Below are positions 34,015 to 42,158 of a stretch of DNA of 44,881 bases, one piece after another. The notes beneath the pieces are model-generated. The model had not been told where the DNA came from, ran no database searches, and saw nothing but the letters and a program-made list of their open reading frames with translations. The stretch's first letter is position 1. The number at the start of each line of letters is the position of its first letter. The position numbers were made by a program, and so were the translations under genes. The DNA is taken from the NCBI GenBank assembly GCA_019120515.1, contig DWUY01000168.1:1-44881 (forward strand), given 5' to 3'. This stretch comes from Candidatus Blautia avicola. GTDB lineage: Bacteria; Bacillota; Clostridia; Lachnospirales; Lachnospiraceae.

Positions 34015-34178
34015 AAAAAGCAGGGAGCTGCCACATTGATCAGATTGAGGGATATTTATACATTTTACTGCTCAGTCTGCGCTGCTTTGCGCCTATAGTC
34101 TCAAAGCTGTGCTCGACAAATTTGCATAAAATGTATAAATATTCCTGATATATACATTAAATATGGCAGCTTCTTTTT
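34015..34178 (+). repeat. Palindromic repeat R4
   Basis: The left arm (AAAAAGCAGGGAGCTGCCA, and GATATTTATACATTTT) pairs with the right arm (AAAATGTATAAATATTC, and TGGCAGCTTCTTTTTT). The central core agrees with R2 and R3, with one loop difference (GCGCTGCTTTGCGCC in place of GCGCAGCTTTGAGCC), which breaks the inner stem slightly. The terminal T run and its place after tyrS suggest a terminator. The rest of the 34179-34479 gap shows only AT-rich DNA and a small TTCTCAG/CTGAGAA hairpin. Confidence 0.85.
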
Positions 34179-34479
34179 TGCAGGAAGGCGCGGGAAAATT
34201 TTGGCAAATCTGCCAGTTGTTTCTCAGATCTGATTGTAGTAGACTGAGAATCATAGAGGCTGACAAAAAATAAGTCTGTATCTGCATTTCATTTTTCAGC
34301 CGGAAAATACAGGATTTCTGATCTTTCATCATTTCACAGTTCTTTTTGCTCATCTATACTCTTTTAGAAGAGATCTTTCAGATTCTGAATAATTCCAAGA
34401 AAAATCTGTTTATCAGCCTGGTATTGGGAAAAGTATTCTTTAACCTTCCGAAATGCACTGCGGACGGAAAAGAGGTTTT

Positions 34480-35121
34480 ATGTTAAAAAAAGGTATTTTG
34501 TTTCAGGGACTATCGGGGCCGGAAGGAGGCGGATATCGGGATATCACCTATCTTTTTTTGTATGGTCTTTCCAGGAATATCCTTTGCAGGGCTAAGATCC
34601 GGGACATGAAAAAAGAATGGAGAGAGTATCTTCTGGAAAAAGCGGACAGAAGCGGTTATCAAAGTCCGGTCTTCTGGAAAATGCTGAAGAAGGAAGAAAA
34701 ACAGTGCGCCAGGATCGTTCTTGGCCTGGTGGAGGATCTGCGAAACTGTGAAGACGGAAGGGCAGAAAAGGCGTGGATCTGTCTGCGGTATCTGGTCCGT
34801 TCCGGCTATCGCACTGAAGAGGAATATCTGAGAGAGAAAAAGGAGATTTCCTTTTCCGGTCTTTGGAAACTGGCTGGCGAAAAAACGGGGGATCTCCTTT
34901 TAAGGAGCAGCCGGGTATGTATGTGTCTGTTAATGGCGGAAGAAGACCGCCAGGAGGTAAGAAAAGACGACGGGATTTTTCTTTTTGAAGAAGGCATAGA
35001 GAAGTCTGAAGATTTATGGGAGAGTAAAGAAAAAAGAGAAAAAAGTCTTGACATGAAAAAAATATATGTTATAATATTACAAAATTATTACTTTAAACCG
35101 TTGAACAAGAGTAGTAGGTAA
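34480..35121 (+). CDS. Hypothetical protein upstream of the trp leader
   Basis: This 213-residue product is not one I recognise. It is charged and helical with no signal peptide or clear membrane segment; residues 60-105 are Lys/Glu-rich (K-K-E-E-K-Q, then D-G-R-A-E-K-A-W) and 140-190 highly acidic to basic. The start has GAGGT (34472-34476) close to ATG 34480. An unusual point is that its last 26 codons (from about S-L-D-M-K) run over the promoter TTGACA/TATAAT of the trp operon (35048-35075), so its tail may be an accident of a lost stop or truly overlap. Codon use resembles the neighbours until that point. Confidence 0.55.
   Translation: MLKKGILFQGLSGPEGGGYRDITYLFLYGLSRNILCRAKIRDMKKEWREYLLEKADRSGYQSPVFWKMLKKEEKQCARIVLGLVEDLRNCEDGRAEKAWICLRYLVRSGYRTEEEYLREKKEISFSGLWKLAGEKTGDLLLRSSRVCMCLLMAEEDRQEVRKDDGIFLFEEGIEKSEDLWESKEKREKSLDMKKIYVIILQNYYFKPLNKSSR
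35048..35075 (+). promoter_or_regulatory. Trp operon promoter
   Basis: TTGACA (35048-35053) and TATAAT (35070-35075) with a 16-base spacer lie within the 3' end of the preceding gene, 49 bases or so before the first structured part of the T-box leader. Confidence 0.85.
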
Positions 35122-35123
35122 AA

Positions 35124-35412
35124 ATATTTGTTCACAGAGAGTTCCGGGCGGTGAGATCGGAGCAGCAAGAGTTTTTATTGAATGGACTTGTGAGGGCAGC
35201 TCGAAATTTCAGAAGAAAGAGTAGACGCTGACGGGTGTACCGATCCGTTATCAGCAGGGAGTGTATGTCAGTACATGTAAAGAGTGGTCAGAGTTTTTTT
35301 ATTCCTTTCACAAATAGAATAAAAACGACTGGCAATTTGGGTGGTACCGCAGGAGATGATTCCCCTGTCCCAATGGAAGCAGTGACGCTTCCGTTGGGAC
35401 AGGGGTTTTTTT
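35124..35412 (+). ncRNA. Tryptophan T-box riboswitch
   Basis: The specifier TGG (35183-35185) occurs in the context TTGAATGGACT, that is GAA-UGG-A, a tryptophan codon. The T-box proper (TTTGGGTGGTACCGC, 35336-35350) is followed by a very stable terminator (35362-35412): CCCCTGTCCCAA and GGAAGC pair with GCTTCC and TTGGGACAGGGG, then TTTTTTT. Uncharged tRNA-Trp would prevent termination and switch on the trp operon. Tryptophan control is thus by tRNA rather than by a TRAP or leader-peptide mechanism. Confidence 0.94.
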
Positions 35413-35415
35413 ATT

Positions 35416-35545
35416 CCCGCGGGCAACGAGCCAAGCGGACATGCTGGCATGTCCATTTGGCGACTGCCGCGAGGGTCTAATACTCCAATGCTTGCATCGC
35501 TGCTAGTTTGATGCCCCGTATGATTGCATCGGGGTCTTTGACTAT
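35416..35545 (+). repeat. Structured repeat S3 with internal extra segment
   Basis: The 5' part (CCCGCGGGCAACGAGCCAA, then GGACATGC-TG-GCATGTCC, then TTTGGCGACTGCCGCGAGGGTC) is the best-folding copy: an 8-bp perfect inner stem, GCCAA/TTGGC and an outer GCGG/CCGC stem. Compared with S1, about 60 bases are added between GGGTC (35473-35477) and the final TTTGACTA, ending in another GGGGTC. The added part can fold by itself (CCCCG with CGGGG, then TCTTT). It sits between the trp T-box terminator and trpE. Confidence 0.8.
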
Positions 35546-35620
35546 CTGAGATGTGATAAATAACTCCTAAAGAAAATCCTTTACCGACATACGAAGACAT
35601 CAATTTAAGGAGGAATGTAA

Positions 35621-37075
35621 ATGCTGAAACCTGATTATGCAACAGCTGAGAAACTGGCAAAAAACTATTCTGTGATTCCTGTATGCCGGGAAATCTTAGG
35701 AGACAGTACCACGCCTATTGCAGTTCTGAAAAGGCTGGCGGCAAAAAGCGGCCGGTATTTTCTTCTGGAGAGTGTAGAAGGAGGAGAAAAGTGGGGAAGA
35801 TATTCCTTTCTGGGCTGTGATCCCAAGCTGAGGATCTTCTGTCAGAACGGAAAGGTAAGGATCCAGGGGGAAGAAGGAGAGCACGAAACAACGGAGAAAC
35901 CTCTGGAAGCAGTGAGAAAGCTGATGAAAAAGTATAAGGCCCCGGTGCTTCCTGATTATCCACCTTTTACCGGAGGACTGGTAGGATACTTTTCTTACTC
36001 TGTCATTGGTCTGGCAGAACCGGTCCTTCATATAAAAAATGAAAAATTTCCGGATTTTGACCTGTTTCTTTTTGATAAGGTCATTGCTTATGATCATCTG
36101 AAGCAGCGGCTGCTCTTTCTGGTGAATATAAAAACCGATGATCTGGAAGAAAACTACCGGAGAGCAGATCAGGAGATCTGCAGGCTCCGAAAACTTCTGG
36201 AAGAGGCTGAGGAAAAACAGGAAGATCTGAGAGAAAAAATGGATTTCCAGTGTACTACTGGAAGAGAAGAATATTATGAGATAGTGGAAAAGACCAAACA
36301 ACACATCCGGAGAGGAGATATTTTCCAGGCAGTGATCTCCAGGCAGTTTCAAAGTCCCATGAAAGGCAGTCTTCTGAACCCGTACAGGCTTCTTCGGACT
36401 TCCAATCCTTCCCCCTATATGGTGTATTTTCATACAGAGACGCTGGAACTGATGAGTACATCACCGGAGACTCTGGTAAAGCTTCATAACGGCAAGGTAA
36501 CCACTTTTCCAGTGGCAGGGAGCAGACCCAGAGGAAAGAATGAAGAAGAGGACAGAAAACTGGAAAAAGAACTTCTCCAGGACGAAAAAGAACTCTCCGA
36601 GCATAACATGCTGGTAGATCTGGGAAGAAATGACCTGGGAAAGATCTGCAGATTCGGAAGTGTGAAAGTAACAGAGTATATGGCAGTCCATAAATATTCA
36701 AAGATCATGCATATCTGTTCCCAGGTGGAAGGGATGATCCGGGAAGACAAAGATGCATTAGACGCTATTGAAGCGGTCCTTCCTGCAGGAACCTTGTCGG
36801 GAGCCCCTAAGATCCGGGCCTGCCAGATCATAGAAGAGTTGGAGAAAGAGGAACGGGGGATCTACGGAGGAGCCCTGGGATATCTGGATTTTACAGGAAA
36901 TATGGATACCTGCATCGCTATACGCATGGCGGTAAGAAAAGACCAGAAGGTTTACGTCCAGGCAGGAGGCGGTATCGTGGCCGACAGCGTTCCGGAAAAA
37001 GAATACGAAGAATCCGCCAATAAAGCGGCAGCTGTGATCCAGGCGATCATTCAGGCAGAGGAGGAAGGAATATGA
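35621..37075 (+). CDS. trpE: Anthranilate synthase component I
   Basis: The 484-residue chorismate-using enzyme makes anthranilate with ammonia from TrpG. The N-terminal L-L-E-S motif (F-L-L-E-S-V-E-G-G) is the feedback-inhibitor site for tryptophan. The catalytic chorismate-binding domain carries G-D-I-F-Q-A-V-I-S-R, M-S-T-S-P-E-T-L, and the late G-T-L-S-G-A-P-K-I-R-A and A-G-G-G-I-V-A-D-S stretches. Length is normal. AAGGAGGA at 35607-35614 precedes ATG 35621. It overlaps trpGD by 4 bases (ATGA at 37072-37075). Confidence 0.97.
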   Translation: MLKPDYATAEKLAKNYSVIPVCREILGDSTTPIAVLKRLAAKSGRYFLLESVEGGEKWGRYSFLGCDPKLRIFCQNGKVRIQGEEGEHETTEKPLEAVRKLMKKYKAPVLPDYPPFTGGLVGYFSYSVIGLAEPVLHIKNEKFPDFDLFLFDKVIAYDHLKQRLLFLVNIKTDDLEENYRRADQEICRLRKLLEEAEEKQEDLREKMDFQCTTGREEYYEIVEKTKQHIRRGDIFQAVISRQFQSPMKGSLLNPYRLLRTSNPSPYMVYFHTETLELMSTSPETLVKLHNGKVTTFPVAGSRPRGKNEEEDRKLEKELLQDEKELSEHNMLVDLGRNDLGKICRFGSVKVTEYMAVHKYSKIMHICSQVEGMIREDKDALDAIEAVLPAGTLSGAPKIRACQIIEELEKEERGIYGGALGYLDFTGNMDTCIAIRMAVRKDQKVYVQAGGGIVADSVPEKEYEESANKAAAVIQAIIQAEEEGI

Positions 37076-38676
37076 TCTTAGTGATTGACAATTACGACAG
37101 CTTTACTTACAACCTGGTCCAGTATCTGGGGACCATCCGGCCGGACATCCAGGTGGTCAGAAACGACCAGGTGACTCTGGAAGAAATCGAAAAATGGGAT
37201 CCTTCCCATATCCTTCTTTCTCCGGGACCGGGCTATCCCGATGAAGCAGGAATATGTATAGACGTGGTGAGAAAATTTCAGGGAAAGATCCCTATACTGG
37301 GAATCTGTCTGGGACATCAGGCTATATGTCAGGCCTATGGGGCAGTGATCGCTCCGGCAAAAGAACTGATGCACGGAAAGAAAAGTCTGGTGACACTTAG
37401 TTCGGATAGTTCTCTGTTTGCAGGACTGGGCAGTACCATAGAAGCAGCCCGGTATCATTCTCTGGCAGTAAAAAGAGATACCCTTCCGGACTGCCTGAAG
37501 ATCACAGCTCAGACAGAAGACGGCCAGGTTATGGCGGTAGAGCATAAAGAATATCCTGTATATGGGCTTCAGTTTCACCCGGAGTCGGTGCTGACGCCAA
37601 AAGGAATAAAGATACTGGAAAATTTTATAAAAATTGAAAGAAAGGAAAGAAAAGTTATGATAAAAGAAGCGATCCACACATTAATGGAAGGAAAAGACCT
37701 GTCTTATGAGATGGCGAAAGGCGTTATGGAGGAGATGATGGACGGGACCGCCACTCAGGCCCAGATGGGAGCCTTTCTGGCAGCGCTTAGGATGCAGGGG
37801 GAGACCATTGAAGAGATCACGGCTTTCGCTCAGGTTATGCGGGATAAAGGGATCAAGATACAGCCTCAGAGAGAAGTCATCGATATTGTAGGGACAGGAG
37901 GAGACGAAGCGGGAACCTTTAACATCTCTACCACCTCTGCCTTTGTAGTGGCGGCAGGAGGGATCCCTGTGGCAAAGCATGGAAACCGGAGTGTTTCCAG
38001 TAAAAGCGGAGCCGCAGACGTGCTGGAAAAGCTGGGAGCCAATGTTTCCCTGGATCCGGAACAGAACGAAACCATTTTGAACCGTACAGGCATGTGTTTC
38101 CTTTTTGCGCCGGTATATCATTCTTCCATGAAGTATGCGGCGCCGGTAAGACAGCAGATGGGAGTGCGGACAGTCTTTAACATTCTGGGACCTCTTTCCA
38201 ATCCGGCGGCAGCTACCATGCAGCTTTTGGGAGTCTATGACAAAAAGCTGGTAGAGCCTCTGGCAAAAGTCCTGGGGAATCTGGGAGTGACCAGAGGAGT
38301 GGCCGTATGCGGAGCGGACGGTCTGGATGAGATCACCCTTACCGGAGAGACTCTGGTGTGCGAGATCCGGTTTGGAGAAGTAAAAAGCTATACTATTTCT
38401 CCGGAACAGTTTGGTATGAAGCGGTGTGGTCTTTCCTGCCTTGTAGGAGGCGATCCTCAGGAAAACGCCAGGATCACCAGAGATATCCTGGAAGGAAGAG
38501 AGCGGGGGCCAAAGCGGGATGTGGTGCTTTTAAACGCTGGTATGAGTCTGTATCTTGGTATTGACGGCATTACTCTGGAAGAAGGAGTAAAGATGGCGGG
38601 AGAGCTCATCGACAGCGGAAAAGCCGCAGCGAAGCTGGAAGAGTTTATCAAAGCTACGAAAGAATATGAGGTATAG
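37072..38676 (+). CDS. trpGD: Fused anthranilate synthase component II and anthranilate phosphoribosyltransferase
   Basis: The 534-residue fusion has the TrpG glutamine amidotransferase in about residues 1-190 (nucleophile Cys in G-I-C-L-G-H-Q, His-Glu in F-H-P-E-S) and TrpD from about residue 196 (D-I-V-G-T-G-G-D, K-H-G-N-R-S-V-S-S-K, and G-P-L-S-N-P). It supplies ammonia to TrpE and then adds phosphoribosyl to anthranilate. The junction codes for K-I-E-R-K-E-R-K-V-M-I-K-E-A. The ATG at 37657 (residue 196) is in frame and preceded by GAAAGGAAAG, so separate TrpD could also be made by internal initiation. No stop or frameshift is present. Confidence 0.96.
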   Translation: MILVIDNYDSFTYNLVQYLGTIRPDIQVVRNDQVTLEEIEKWDPSHILLSPGPGYPDEAGICIDVVRKFQGKIPILGICLGHQAICQAYGAVIAPAKELMHGKKSLVTLSSDSSLFAGLGSTIEAARYHSLAVKRDTLPDCLKITAQTEDGQVMAVEHKEYPVYGLQFHPESVLTPKGIKILENFIKIERKERKVMIKEAIHTLMEGKDLSYEMAKGVMEEMMDGTATQAQMGAFLAALRMQGETIEEITAFAQVMRDKGIKIQPQREVIDIVGTGGDEAGTFNISTTSAFVVAAGGIPVAKHGNRSVSSKSGAADVLEKLGANVSLDPEQNETILNRTGMCFLFAPVYHSSMKYAAPVRQQMGVRTVFNILGPLSNPAAATMQLLGVYDKKLVEPLAKVLGNLGVTRGVAVCGADGLDEITLTGETLVCEIRFGEVKSYTISPEQFGMKRCGLSCLVGGDPQENARITRDILEGRERGPKRDVVLLNAGMSLYLGIDGITLEEGVKMAGELIDSGKAAAKLEEFIKATKEYEV

Positions 38677-38679
38677 AAG

Positions 38680-39477
38680 ATGATATTAGAAAAAATTGCG
38701 GCTTCCACCAGAAAACGGGTGGAAGAGAGAAAAAAGGAAGTTCCCTTTGAGAAGATAAAAGCCCAGGCGGAAGCGATGGAGACAAACACCGGTTATCCCT
38801 TTTACCGAGCTTTGGCCCAGGAAGATATGTCCTTTATCTGTGAGGTAAAGAAGGCTTCTCCCTCTAAAGGGATCATTGCAGAAAAATTCCCTTATCTGGA
38901 AATTGCCAGAGAATATGAAGAGGCAGGAGCTTCTGCAATCTCCTGTCTCACAGAGCCGGAATTTTTCCTGGGAAAGGATCAGTATCTGAAAGAAATTGCA
39001 GGAGAAGTTTCTATTCCGGTGCTGAGAAAAGATTTTGTAGTGGATTCTTATCAGATTTACGAGGCTAAGACCCTTGGAGCCTCTGCAGTGCTGCTGATCT
39101 GTACCCTGCTAGGGGAAGAGAACCTGAAAGAGTATCTGAAGATCACCAGAGCTCTGGGGATGACGGCGCTGACGGAAGCTCATGATGAAGAAGAGATCCG
39201 TCAGGCTCTCAGGGCGGGAGCTGATGTGATCGGGGTAAACAACCGGAACCTGAAAAATTTTACAGTAGATGTGGAAAACAGTCTGCGGCTGCGAAGATAT
39301 ATACCGGAAGGAATTCTTTTTGTGGCGGAAAGCGGTATTCACAGCCCAGAGGATATTTCCAGGATGAGAGAAGCCGGGGTGGACGCTGTGCTCATCGGGG
39401 AAGCGCTTATGAAAAGCGAGAACAAAAAGGAGATGCTGAACTGGCTGAAGAAAGGAGATACCGGTGACGAAGGTTAA
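38680..39477 (+). CDS. trpC: Indole-3-glycerol phosphate synthase
   Basis: The 265-residue TIM-barrel enzyme closes the indole ring. It shows F-I-C-E-V-K-K-A-S-P-S-K-G-I-I and V-L-R-K-D-F-V-V-D-S-Y-Q near residues 49-65 and 110-122, E-A-H-D-E-E-E, N-N-R-N-L-K-N-F and V-A-E-S-G-I. It starts 3 bases after the trpGD stop and overlaps trpF by 14 bases. Confidence 0.97.
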   Translation: MILEKIAASTRKRVEERKKEVPFEKIKAQAEAMETNTGYPFYRALAQEDMSFICEVKKASPSKGIIAEKFPYLEIAREYEEAGASAISCLTEPEFFLGKDQYLKEIAGEVSIPVLRKDFVVDSYQIYEAKTLGASAVLLICTLLGEENLKEYLKITRALGMTALTEAHDEEEIRQALRAGADVIGVNNRNLKNFTVDVENSLRLRRYIPEGILFVAESGIHSPEDISRMREAGVDAVLIGEALMKSENKKEMLNWLKKGDTGDEG

Positions 39478-40072
39478 GATCTGCGGATTAAAGACAATAG
39501 AAGATATACAGGCCGTGAACCGCTGGAAACCGGACTTTGCAGGCTTTGTCTTTGCGCCGGGGAAACGGCAGATCACTCCTGGTCATGCCGCAGAGCTTCG
39601 CAGAGCTCTTGATCCTGGGATACAGGCGGCGGGGGTTTTTGTAAATGCTCCTGTGGAAGAGGCGGCCGCTCTGGCAAATACTGGTGTGATCCAGCTTATC
39701 CAGCTTCACGGAAATGAAGACGCCGCTTATATGAAAGAACTCAGGACACGGACAGATAAGCCTCTGATCAAAGCAGTGGCGGCCAGAAGTCAGGAAGAGA
39801 TCCTGGAAGCTGAAAAACTTCCCTGTGAGTATCTCCTTTTGGACGCTTACCAAAAGGGCAGCCCGGGAGGAAACGGGAAAACTTTTGACTGGGAGATCAT
39901 TCCGTCCCTTAAAAAGGCCTGGTTCCTGGCAGGAGGCCTTTCTCCGGAAAATGTGGGGCAGGCTATAAAAGCCTGCCGGCCTTTCGGAGTGGATGTCAGC
40001 AGCGGAGTGGAGATACAGGGAAAAAAATCAGAACAGAGGATCAGAGAATTTATAGAAAAAGTGAGAGGATAA
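39464..40072 (+). CDS. trpF: Phosphoribosylanthranilate isomerase
   Basis: The 202-residue isomerase has the TIM-barrel start K-V-K-I-C-G-L-K-T (catalytic Cys7), the [10 protein letters not shown] segment, I-Q-L-H-G-N-E-D, and the phosphate site A-G-G-L-S-P-E-N-V and G-V-D-V-S-S-G-V-E. The start is a GTG (39464) with AAAGGAG at 39451-39457. It overlaps trpC by 14 bases and stops 4 bases before trpB. Confidence 0.96.
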   Translation: MTKVKICGLKTIEDIQAVNRWKPDFAGFVFAPGKRQITPGHAAELRRALDPGIQAAGVFVNAPVEEAAALANTGVIQLIQLHGNEDAAYMKELRTRTDKPLIKAVAARSQEEILEAEKLPCEYLLLDAYQKGSPGGNGKTFDWEIIPSLKKAWFLAGGLSPENVGQAIKACRPFGVDVSSGVEIQGKKSEQRIREFIEKVRG

Positions 40073-40076
40073 GGAT

Positions 40077-41261
40077 ATGGGAAAAGGAAGATATGGAATT
40101 TTTGGAGGACAGTATATACCGGAAACCTTGATGAACGCAGTTCAGGAGCTGGAGGAGGCCTATGCCAGATACAGCCAGGATCCGGAATTTCAGGAAGAAC
40201 TGGAAGACCTGCTGATAAATTATGCAGGAAGGCATTCTATGCTCTACTATGCAGAGAAAATGACGAAGGATCTTAAAGGGGCGAAGATTTATCTGAAACG
40301 AGAAGATCTCAACCATACCGGTTCCCACAAGATCAACAATGTACTGGGCCAGGCACTGCTGGCAAAGAAAATGGGCAAGACCAGGATCATTGCGGAGACA
40401 GGCGCCGGCCAGCACGGAGTGGCGGCGGCTACAGCGGCAGCCCTTATGGATATGGAATGTGATATCTACATGGGAAAAGAAGATATGGACAGACAGGCCT
40501 TAAATGTTTACCGCATGGAGCTGCTGGGGGCAAAGGTCCATGGAGTTTCCAGCGGAACAGGGACCTTAAAAGACGCGGTGAACGAAACTATGCGGGAATG
40601 GACCAGGAGAATGGAAGATACCCTTTATGTCCTGGGATCTGTTATGGGCCCCCATCCTTTCCCTATGATGGTCCGGGATTTCCAGAAGGTGATCGGGAAA
40701 GAGATCCGGGAACAGCTTATGGAGAAAGAAGGACGTCTTCCTGACGCGGTGATCGCCTGTGTGGGAGGAGGCAGCAACGCTATGGGAGCTTTTTATGAAT
40801 TTATTCCCGATGAGCAGGTCCGCCTGATCGGCTGTGAGGCGGGAGGTCTGGGGATTGATACGGAGAAACATGCAGCCACTTTAAGCCGCGGGACCACAGG
40901 AATCTTTCACGGGATGAAATCGGTTTTCTGCCAGGATGAATACGGCCAGATCGCTCCGGTATATTCTATATCCGCCGGCCTGGATTATCCCGGTATCGGT
41001 CCGGAACACGCCCATCTGGCAGAGATCGGAAGAGCTGAGTATGTGCCCATAACCGACCGGGAAGCAGTGGAAGCTTTCGAGTATCTGTCCAGGACAGAAG
41101 GGATCATACCGGCTATAGAAAGCGCCCACGCAGTGGCCTATGCCAGAAAGCTGGCGCCGAAGATGGGAAAGGATCAGATCATAGTAGTAAACCTCTCAGG
41201 AAGAGGAGATAAAGATGTAGCGGCGATCGCAAGATACAGAGGAGTGGAGATTTATGAGTAA
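40077..41261 (+). CDS. trpB: Tryptophan synthase beta chain
   Basis: The 394-residue PLP enzyme joins indole and serine. The PLP lysine lies in H-T-G-S-H-K-I-N-N near residue 85, and the phosphate loop is G-G-G-S-N-A near residue 230. The start [12 protein letters not shown] is typical of TrpB1. It overlaps trpA by 8 bases. The final L-S-G-R-G-D-K-D motif is intact. Confidence 0.98.
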   Translation: MGKGRYGIFGGQYIPETLMNAVQELEEAYARYSQDPEFQEELEDLLINYAGRHSMLYYAEKMTKDLKGAKIYLKREDLNHTGSHKINNVLGQALLAKKMGKTRIIAETGAGQHGVAAATAAALMDMECDIYMGKEDMDRQALNVYRMELLGAKVHGVSSGTGTLKDAVNETMREWTRRMEDTLYVLGSVMGPHPFPMMVRDFQKVIGKEIREQLMEKEGRLPDAVIACVGGGSNAMGAFYEFIPDEQVRLIGCEAGGLGIDTEKHAATLSRGTTGIFHGMKSVFCQDEYGQIAPVYSISAGLDYPGIGPEHAHLAEIGRAEYVPITDREAVEAFEYLSRTEGIIPAIESAHAVAYARKLAPKMGKDQIIVVNLSGRGDKDVAAIARYRGVEIYE

Positions 41262-42033
41262 GATTTCAGAAGCATTTAAAGATACCAAAGCATTTATTCC
41301 GTTTATCACAGGAGGGAATCCTTCCCTGGAGATCACAGAACAGCTTTTATACGCCATGGAAGAAGCGGGAGCAGATATCATTGAGATCGGGATCCCTTTT
41401 TCAGATCCTATTGCAGAAGGTCCTGTGATCCAGGCGGCAAATGAGCGGGCCCTGGCGGCAGGCTGCACGACAGACAGGCTTTTTGAAACGGTGAAAAAGG
41501 CGAGAGAAAAGGTACAGGTTCCTATGGTTTTTCTCACTTATTTAAATCCGATCTTTACCTATGGAAAGGAACGTTTTATGGAGCGGTGCAGGGAATGCGG
41601 GATCCAGGGCGTGATCGTGCCGGATATGCCTTTTGAAGAAAAAGGGGAACTCCGGGAAGTATGTGCAAAATATGGGATAGAGATTATATCTCTGATCGCC
41701 CCTACTTCTCATGAACGGATCACGGCTATCGCAAAGGAAGCGGAAGGATATATCTACTGTGTGTCTTCACTGGGTGTAACGGGAATGCGGAAAGAAATTT
41801 CCACAGACATTCAAGGTATGGTGGACAAAGTCCGCCAGGTGACAAAAGTTCCCTGCGCAGTGGGATTCGGTATTTCCACACCCGAGCAGGCGCAGCAGAT
41901 GGCAGCGGTTTCCGACGGTGTGATAGTGGGGAGCAGGATTGTGAAAATTGTGGAGGAGTATGGAGAAAAGTCTGTCCCTTATGTAAGAGAATATGTGGAA
42001 AACATGAAAAAAGCGCTGAAAAAAGAAAGATGA
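41254..42033 (+). CDS. trpA: Tryptophan synthase alpha chain
   Basis: The 259-residue TIM-barrel subunit cleaves indole-3-glycerol phosphate to indole, which passes by a tunnel to TrpB. The [23 protein letters not shown] (Glu and Asp catalytic) and G-F-G-I-S-T-P-E-Q motifs are intact. It is the last gene of the trp operon. No terminator is seen between it and the carboxyltransferase gene. Confidence 0.98.
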   Translation: MSKISEAFKDTKAFIPFITGGNPSLEITEQLLYAMEEAGADIIEIGIPFSDPIAEGPVIQAANERALAAGCTTDRLFETVKKAREKVQVPMVFLTYLNPIFTYGKERFMERCRECGIQGVIVPDMPFEEKGELREVCAKYGIEIISLIAPTSHERITAIAKEAEGYIYCVSSLGVTGMRKEISTDIQGMVDKVRQVTKVPCAVGFGISTPEQAQQMAAVSDGVIVGSRIVKIVEEYGEKSVPYVREYVENMKKALKKER

Positions 42034-42058
42034 GATGTTAAAATATTATCACAGCCTA

Positions 42059-42087
42059 TTGAAAAAAATCTTAAAAAAGGGTAAAAT
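42059..42087 (+). promoter_or_regulatory. Probable promoter of the decarboxylase cluster
   Basis: TTGAAA (42059-42064) and TAAAAT (42082-42087) with a 17-base spacer lie 72 bases before the next start. Both boxes are one or two bases off consensus. Confidence 0.55.
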
Positions 42088-42158
42088 TAATACGCACATT
42101 GGTTTTATTTATGTAATGCTTTAAATGACCAAAATATTAAAAAACGGAGGGCTGATAA

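Noticed and set aside
3796-34178. R elements as transposon-derived MITEs
   Set aside because: No clear target-site duplications are seen, and arm sequences differ between copies while still pairing. A mobile origin is not excluded but not supported.
34093-34353. Minus-strand 86-codon open frame overlapping R4
   Set aside because: Its end is repeat-derived, the start has only a weak purine tract, and composition looks non-coding.
35235-35480. Plus-strand open frame within the trp leader as a leader peptide
   Set aside because: It overlaps the T-box antiterminator and terminator, has no Trp-codon run, and control is explained by the T-box.
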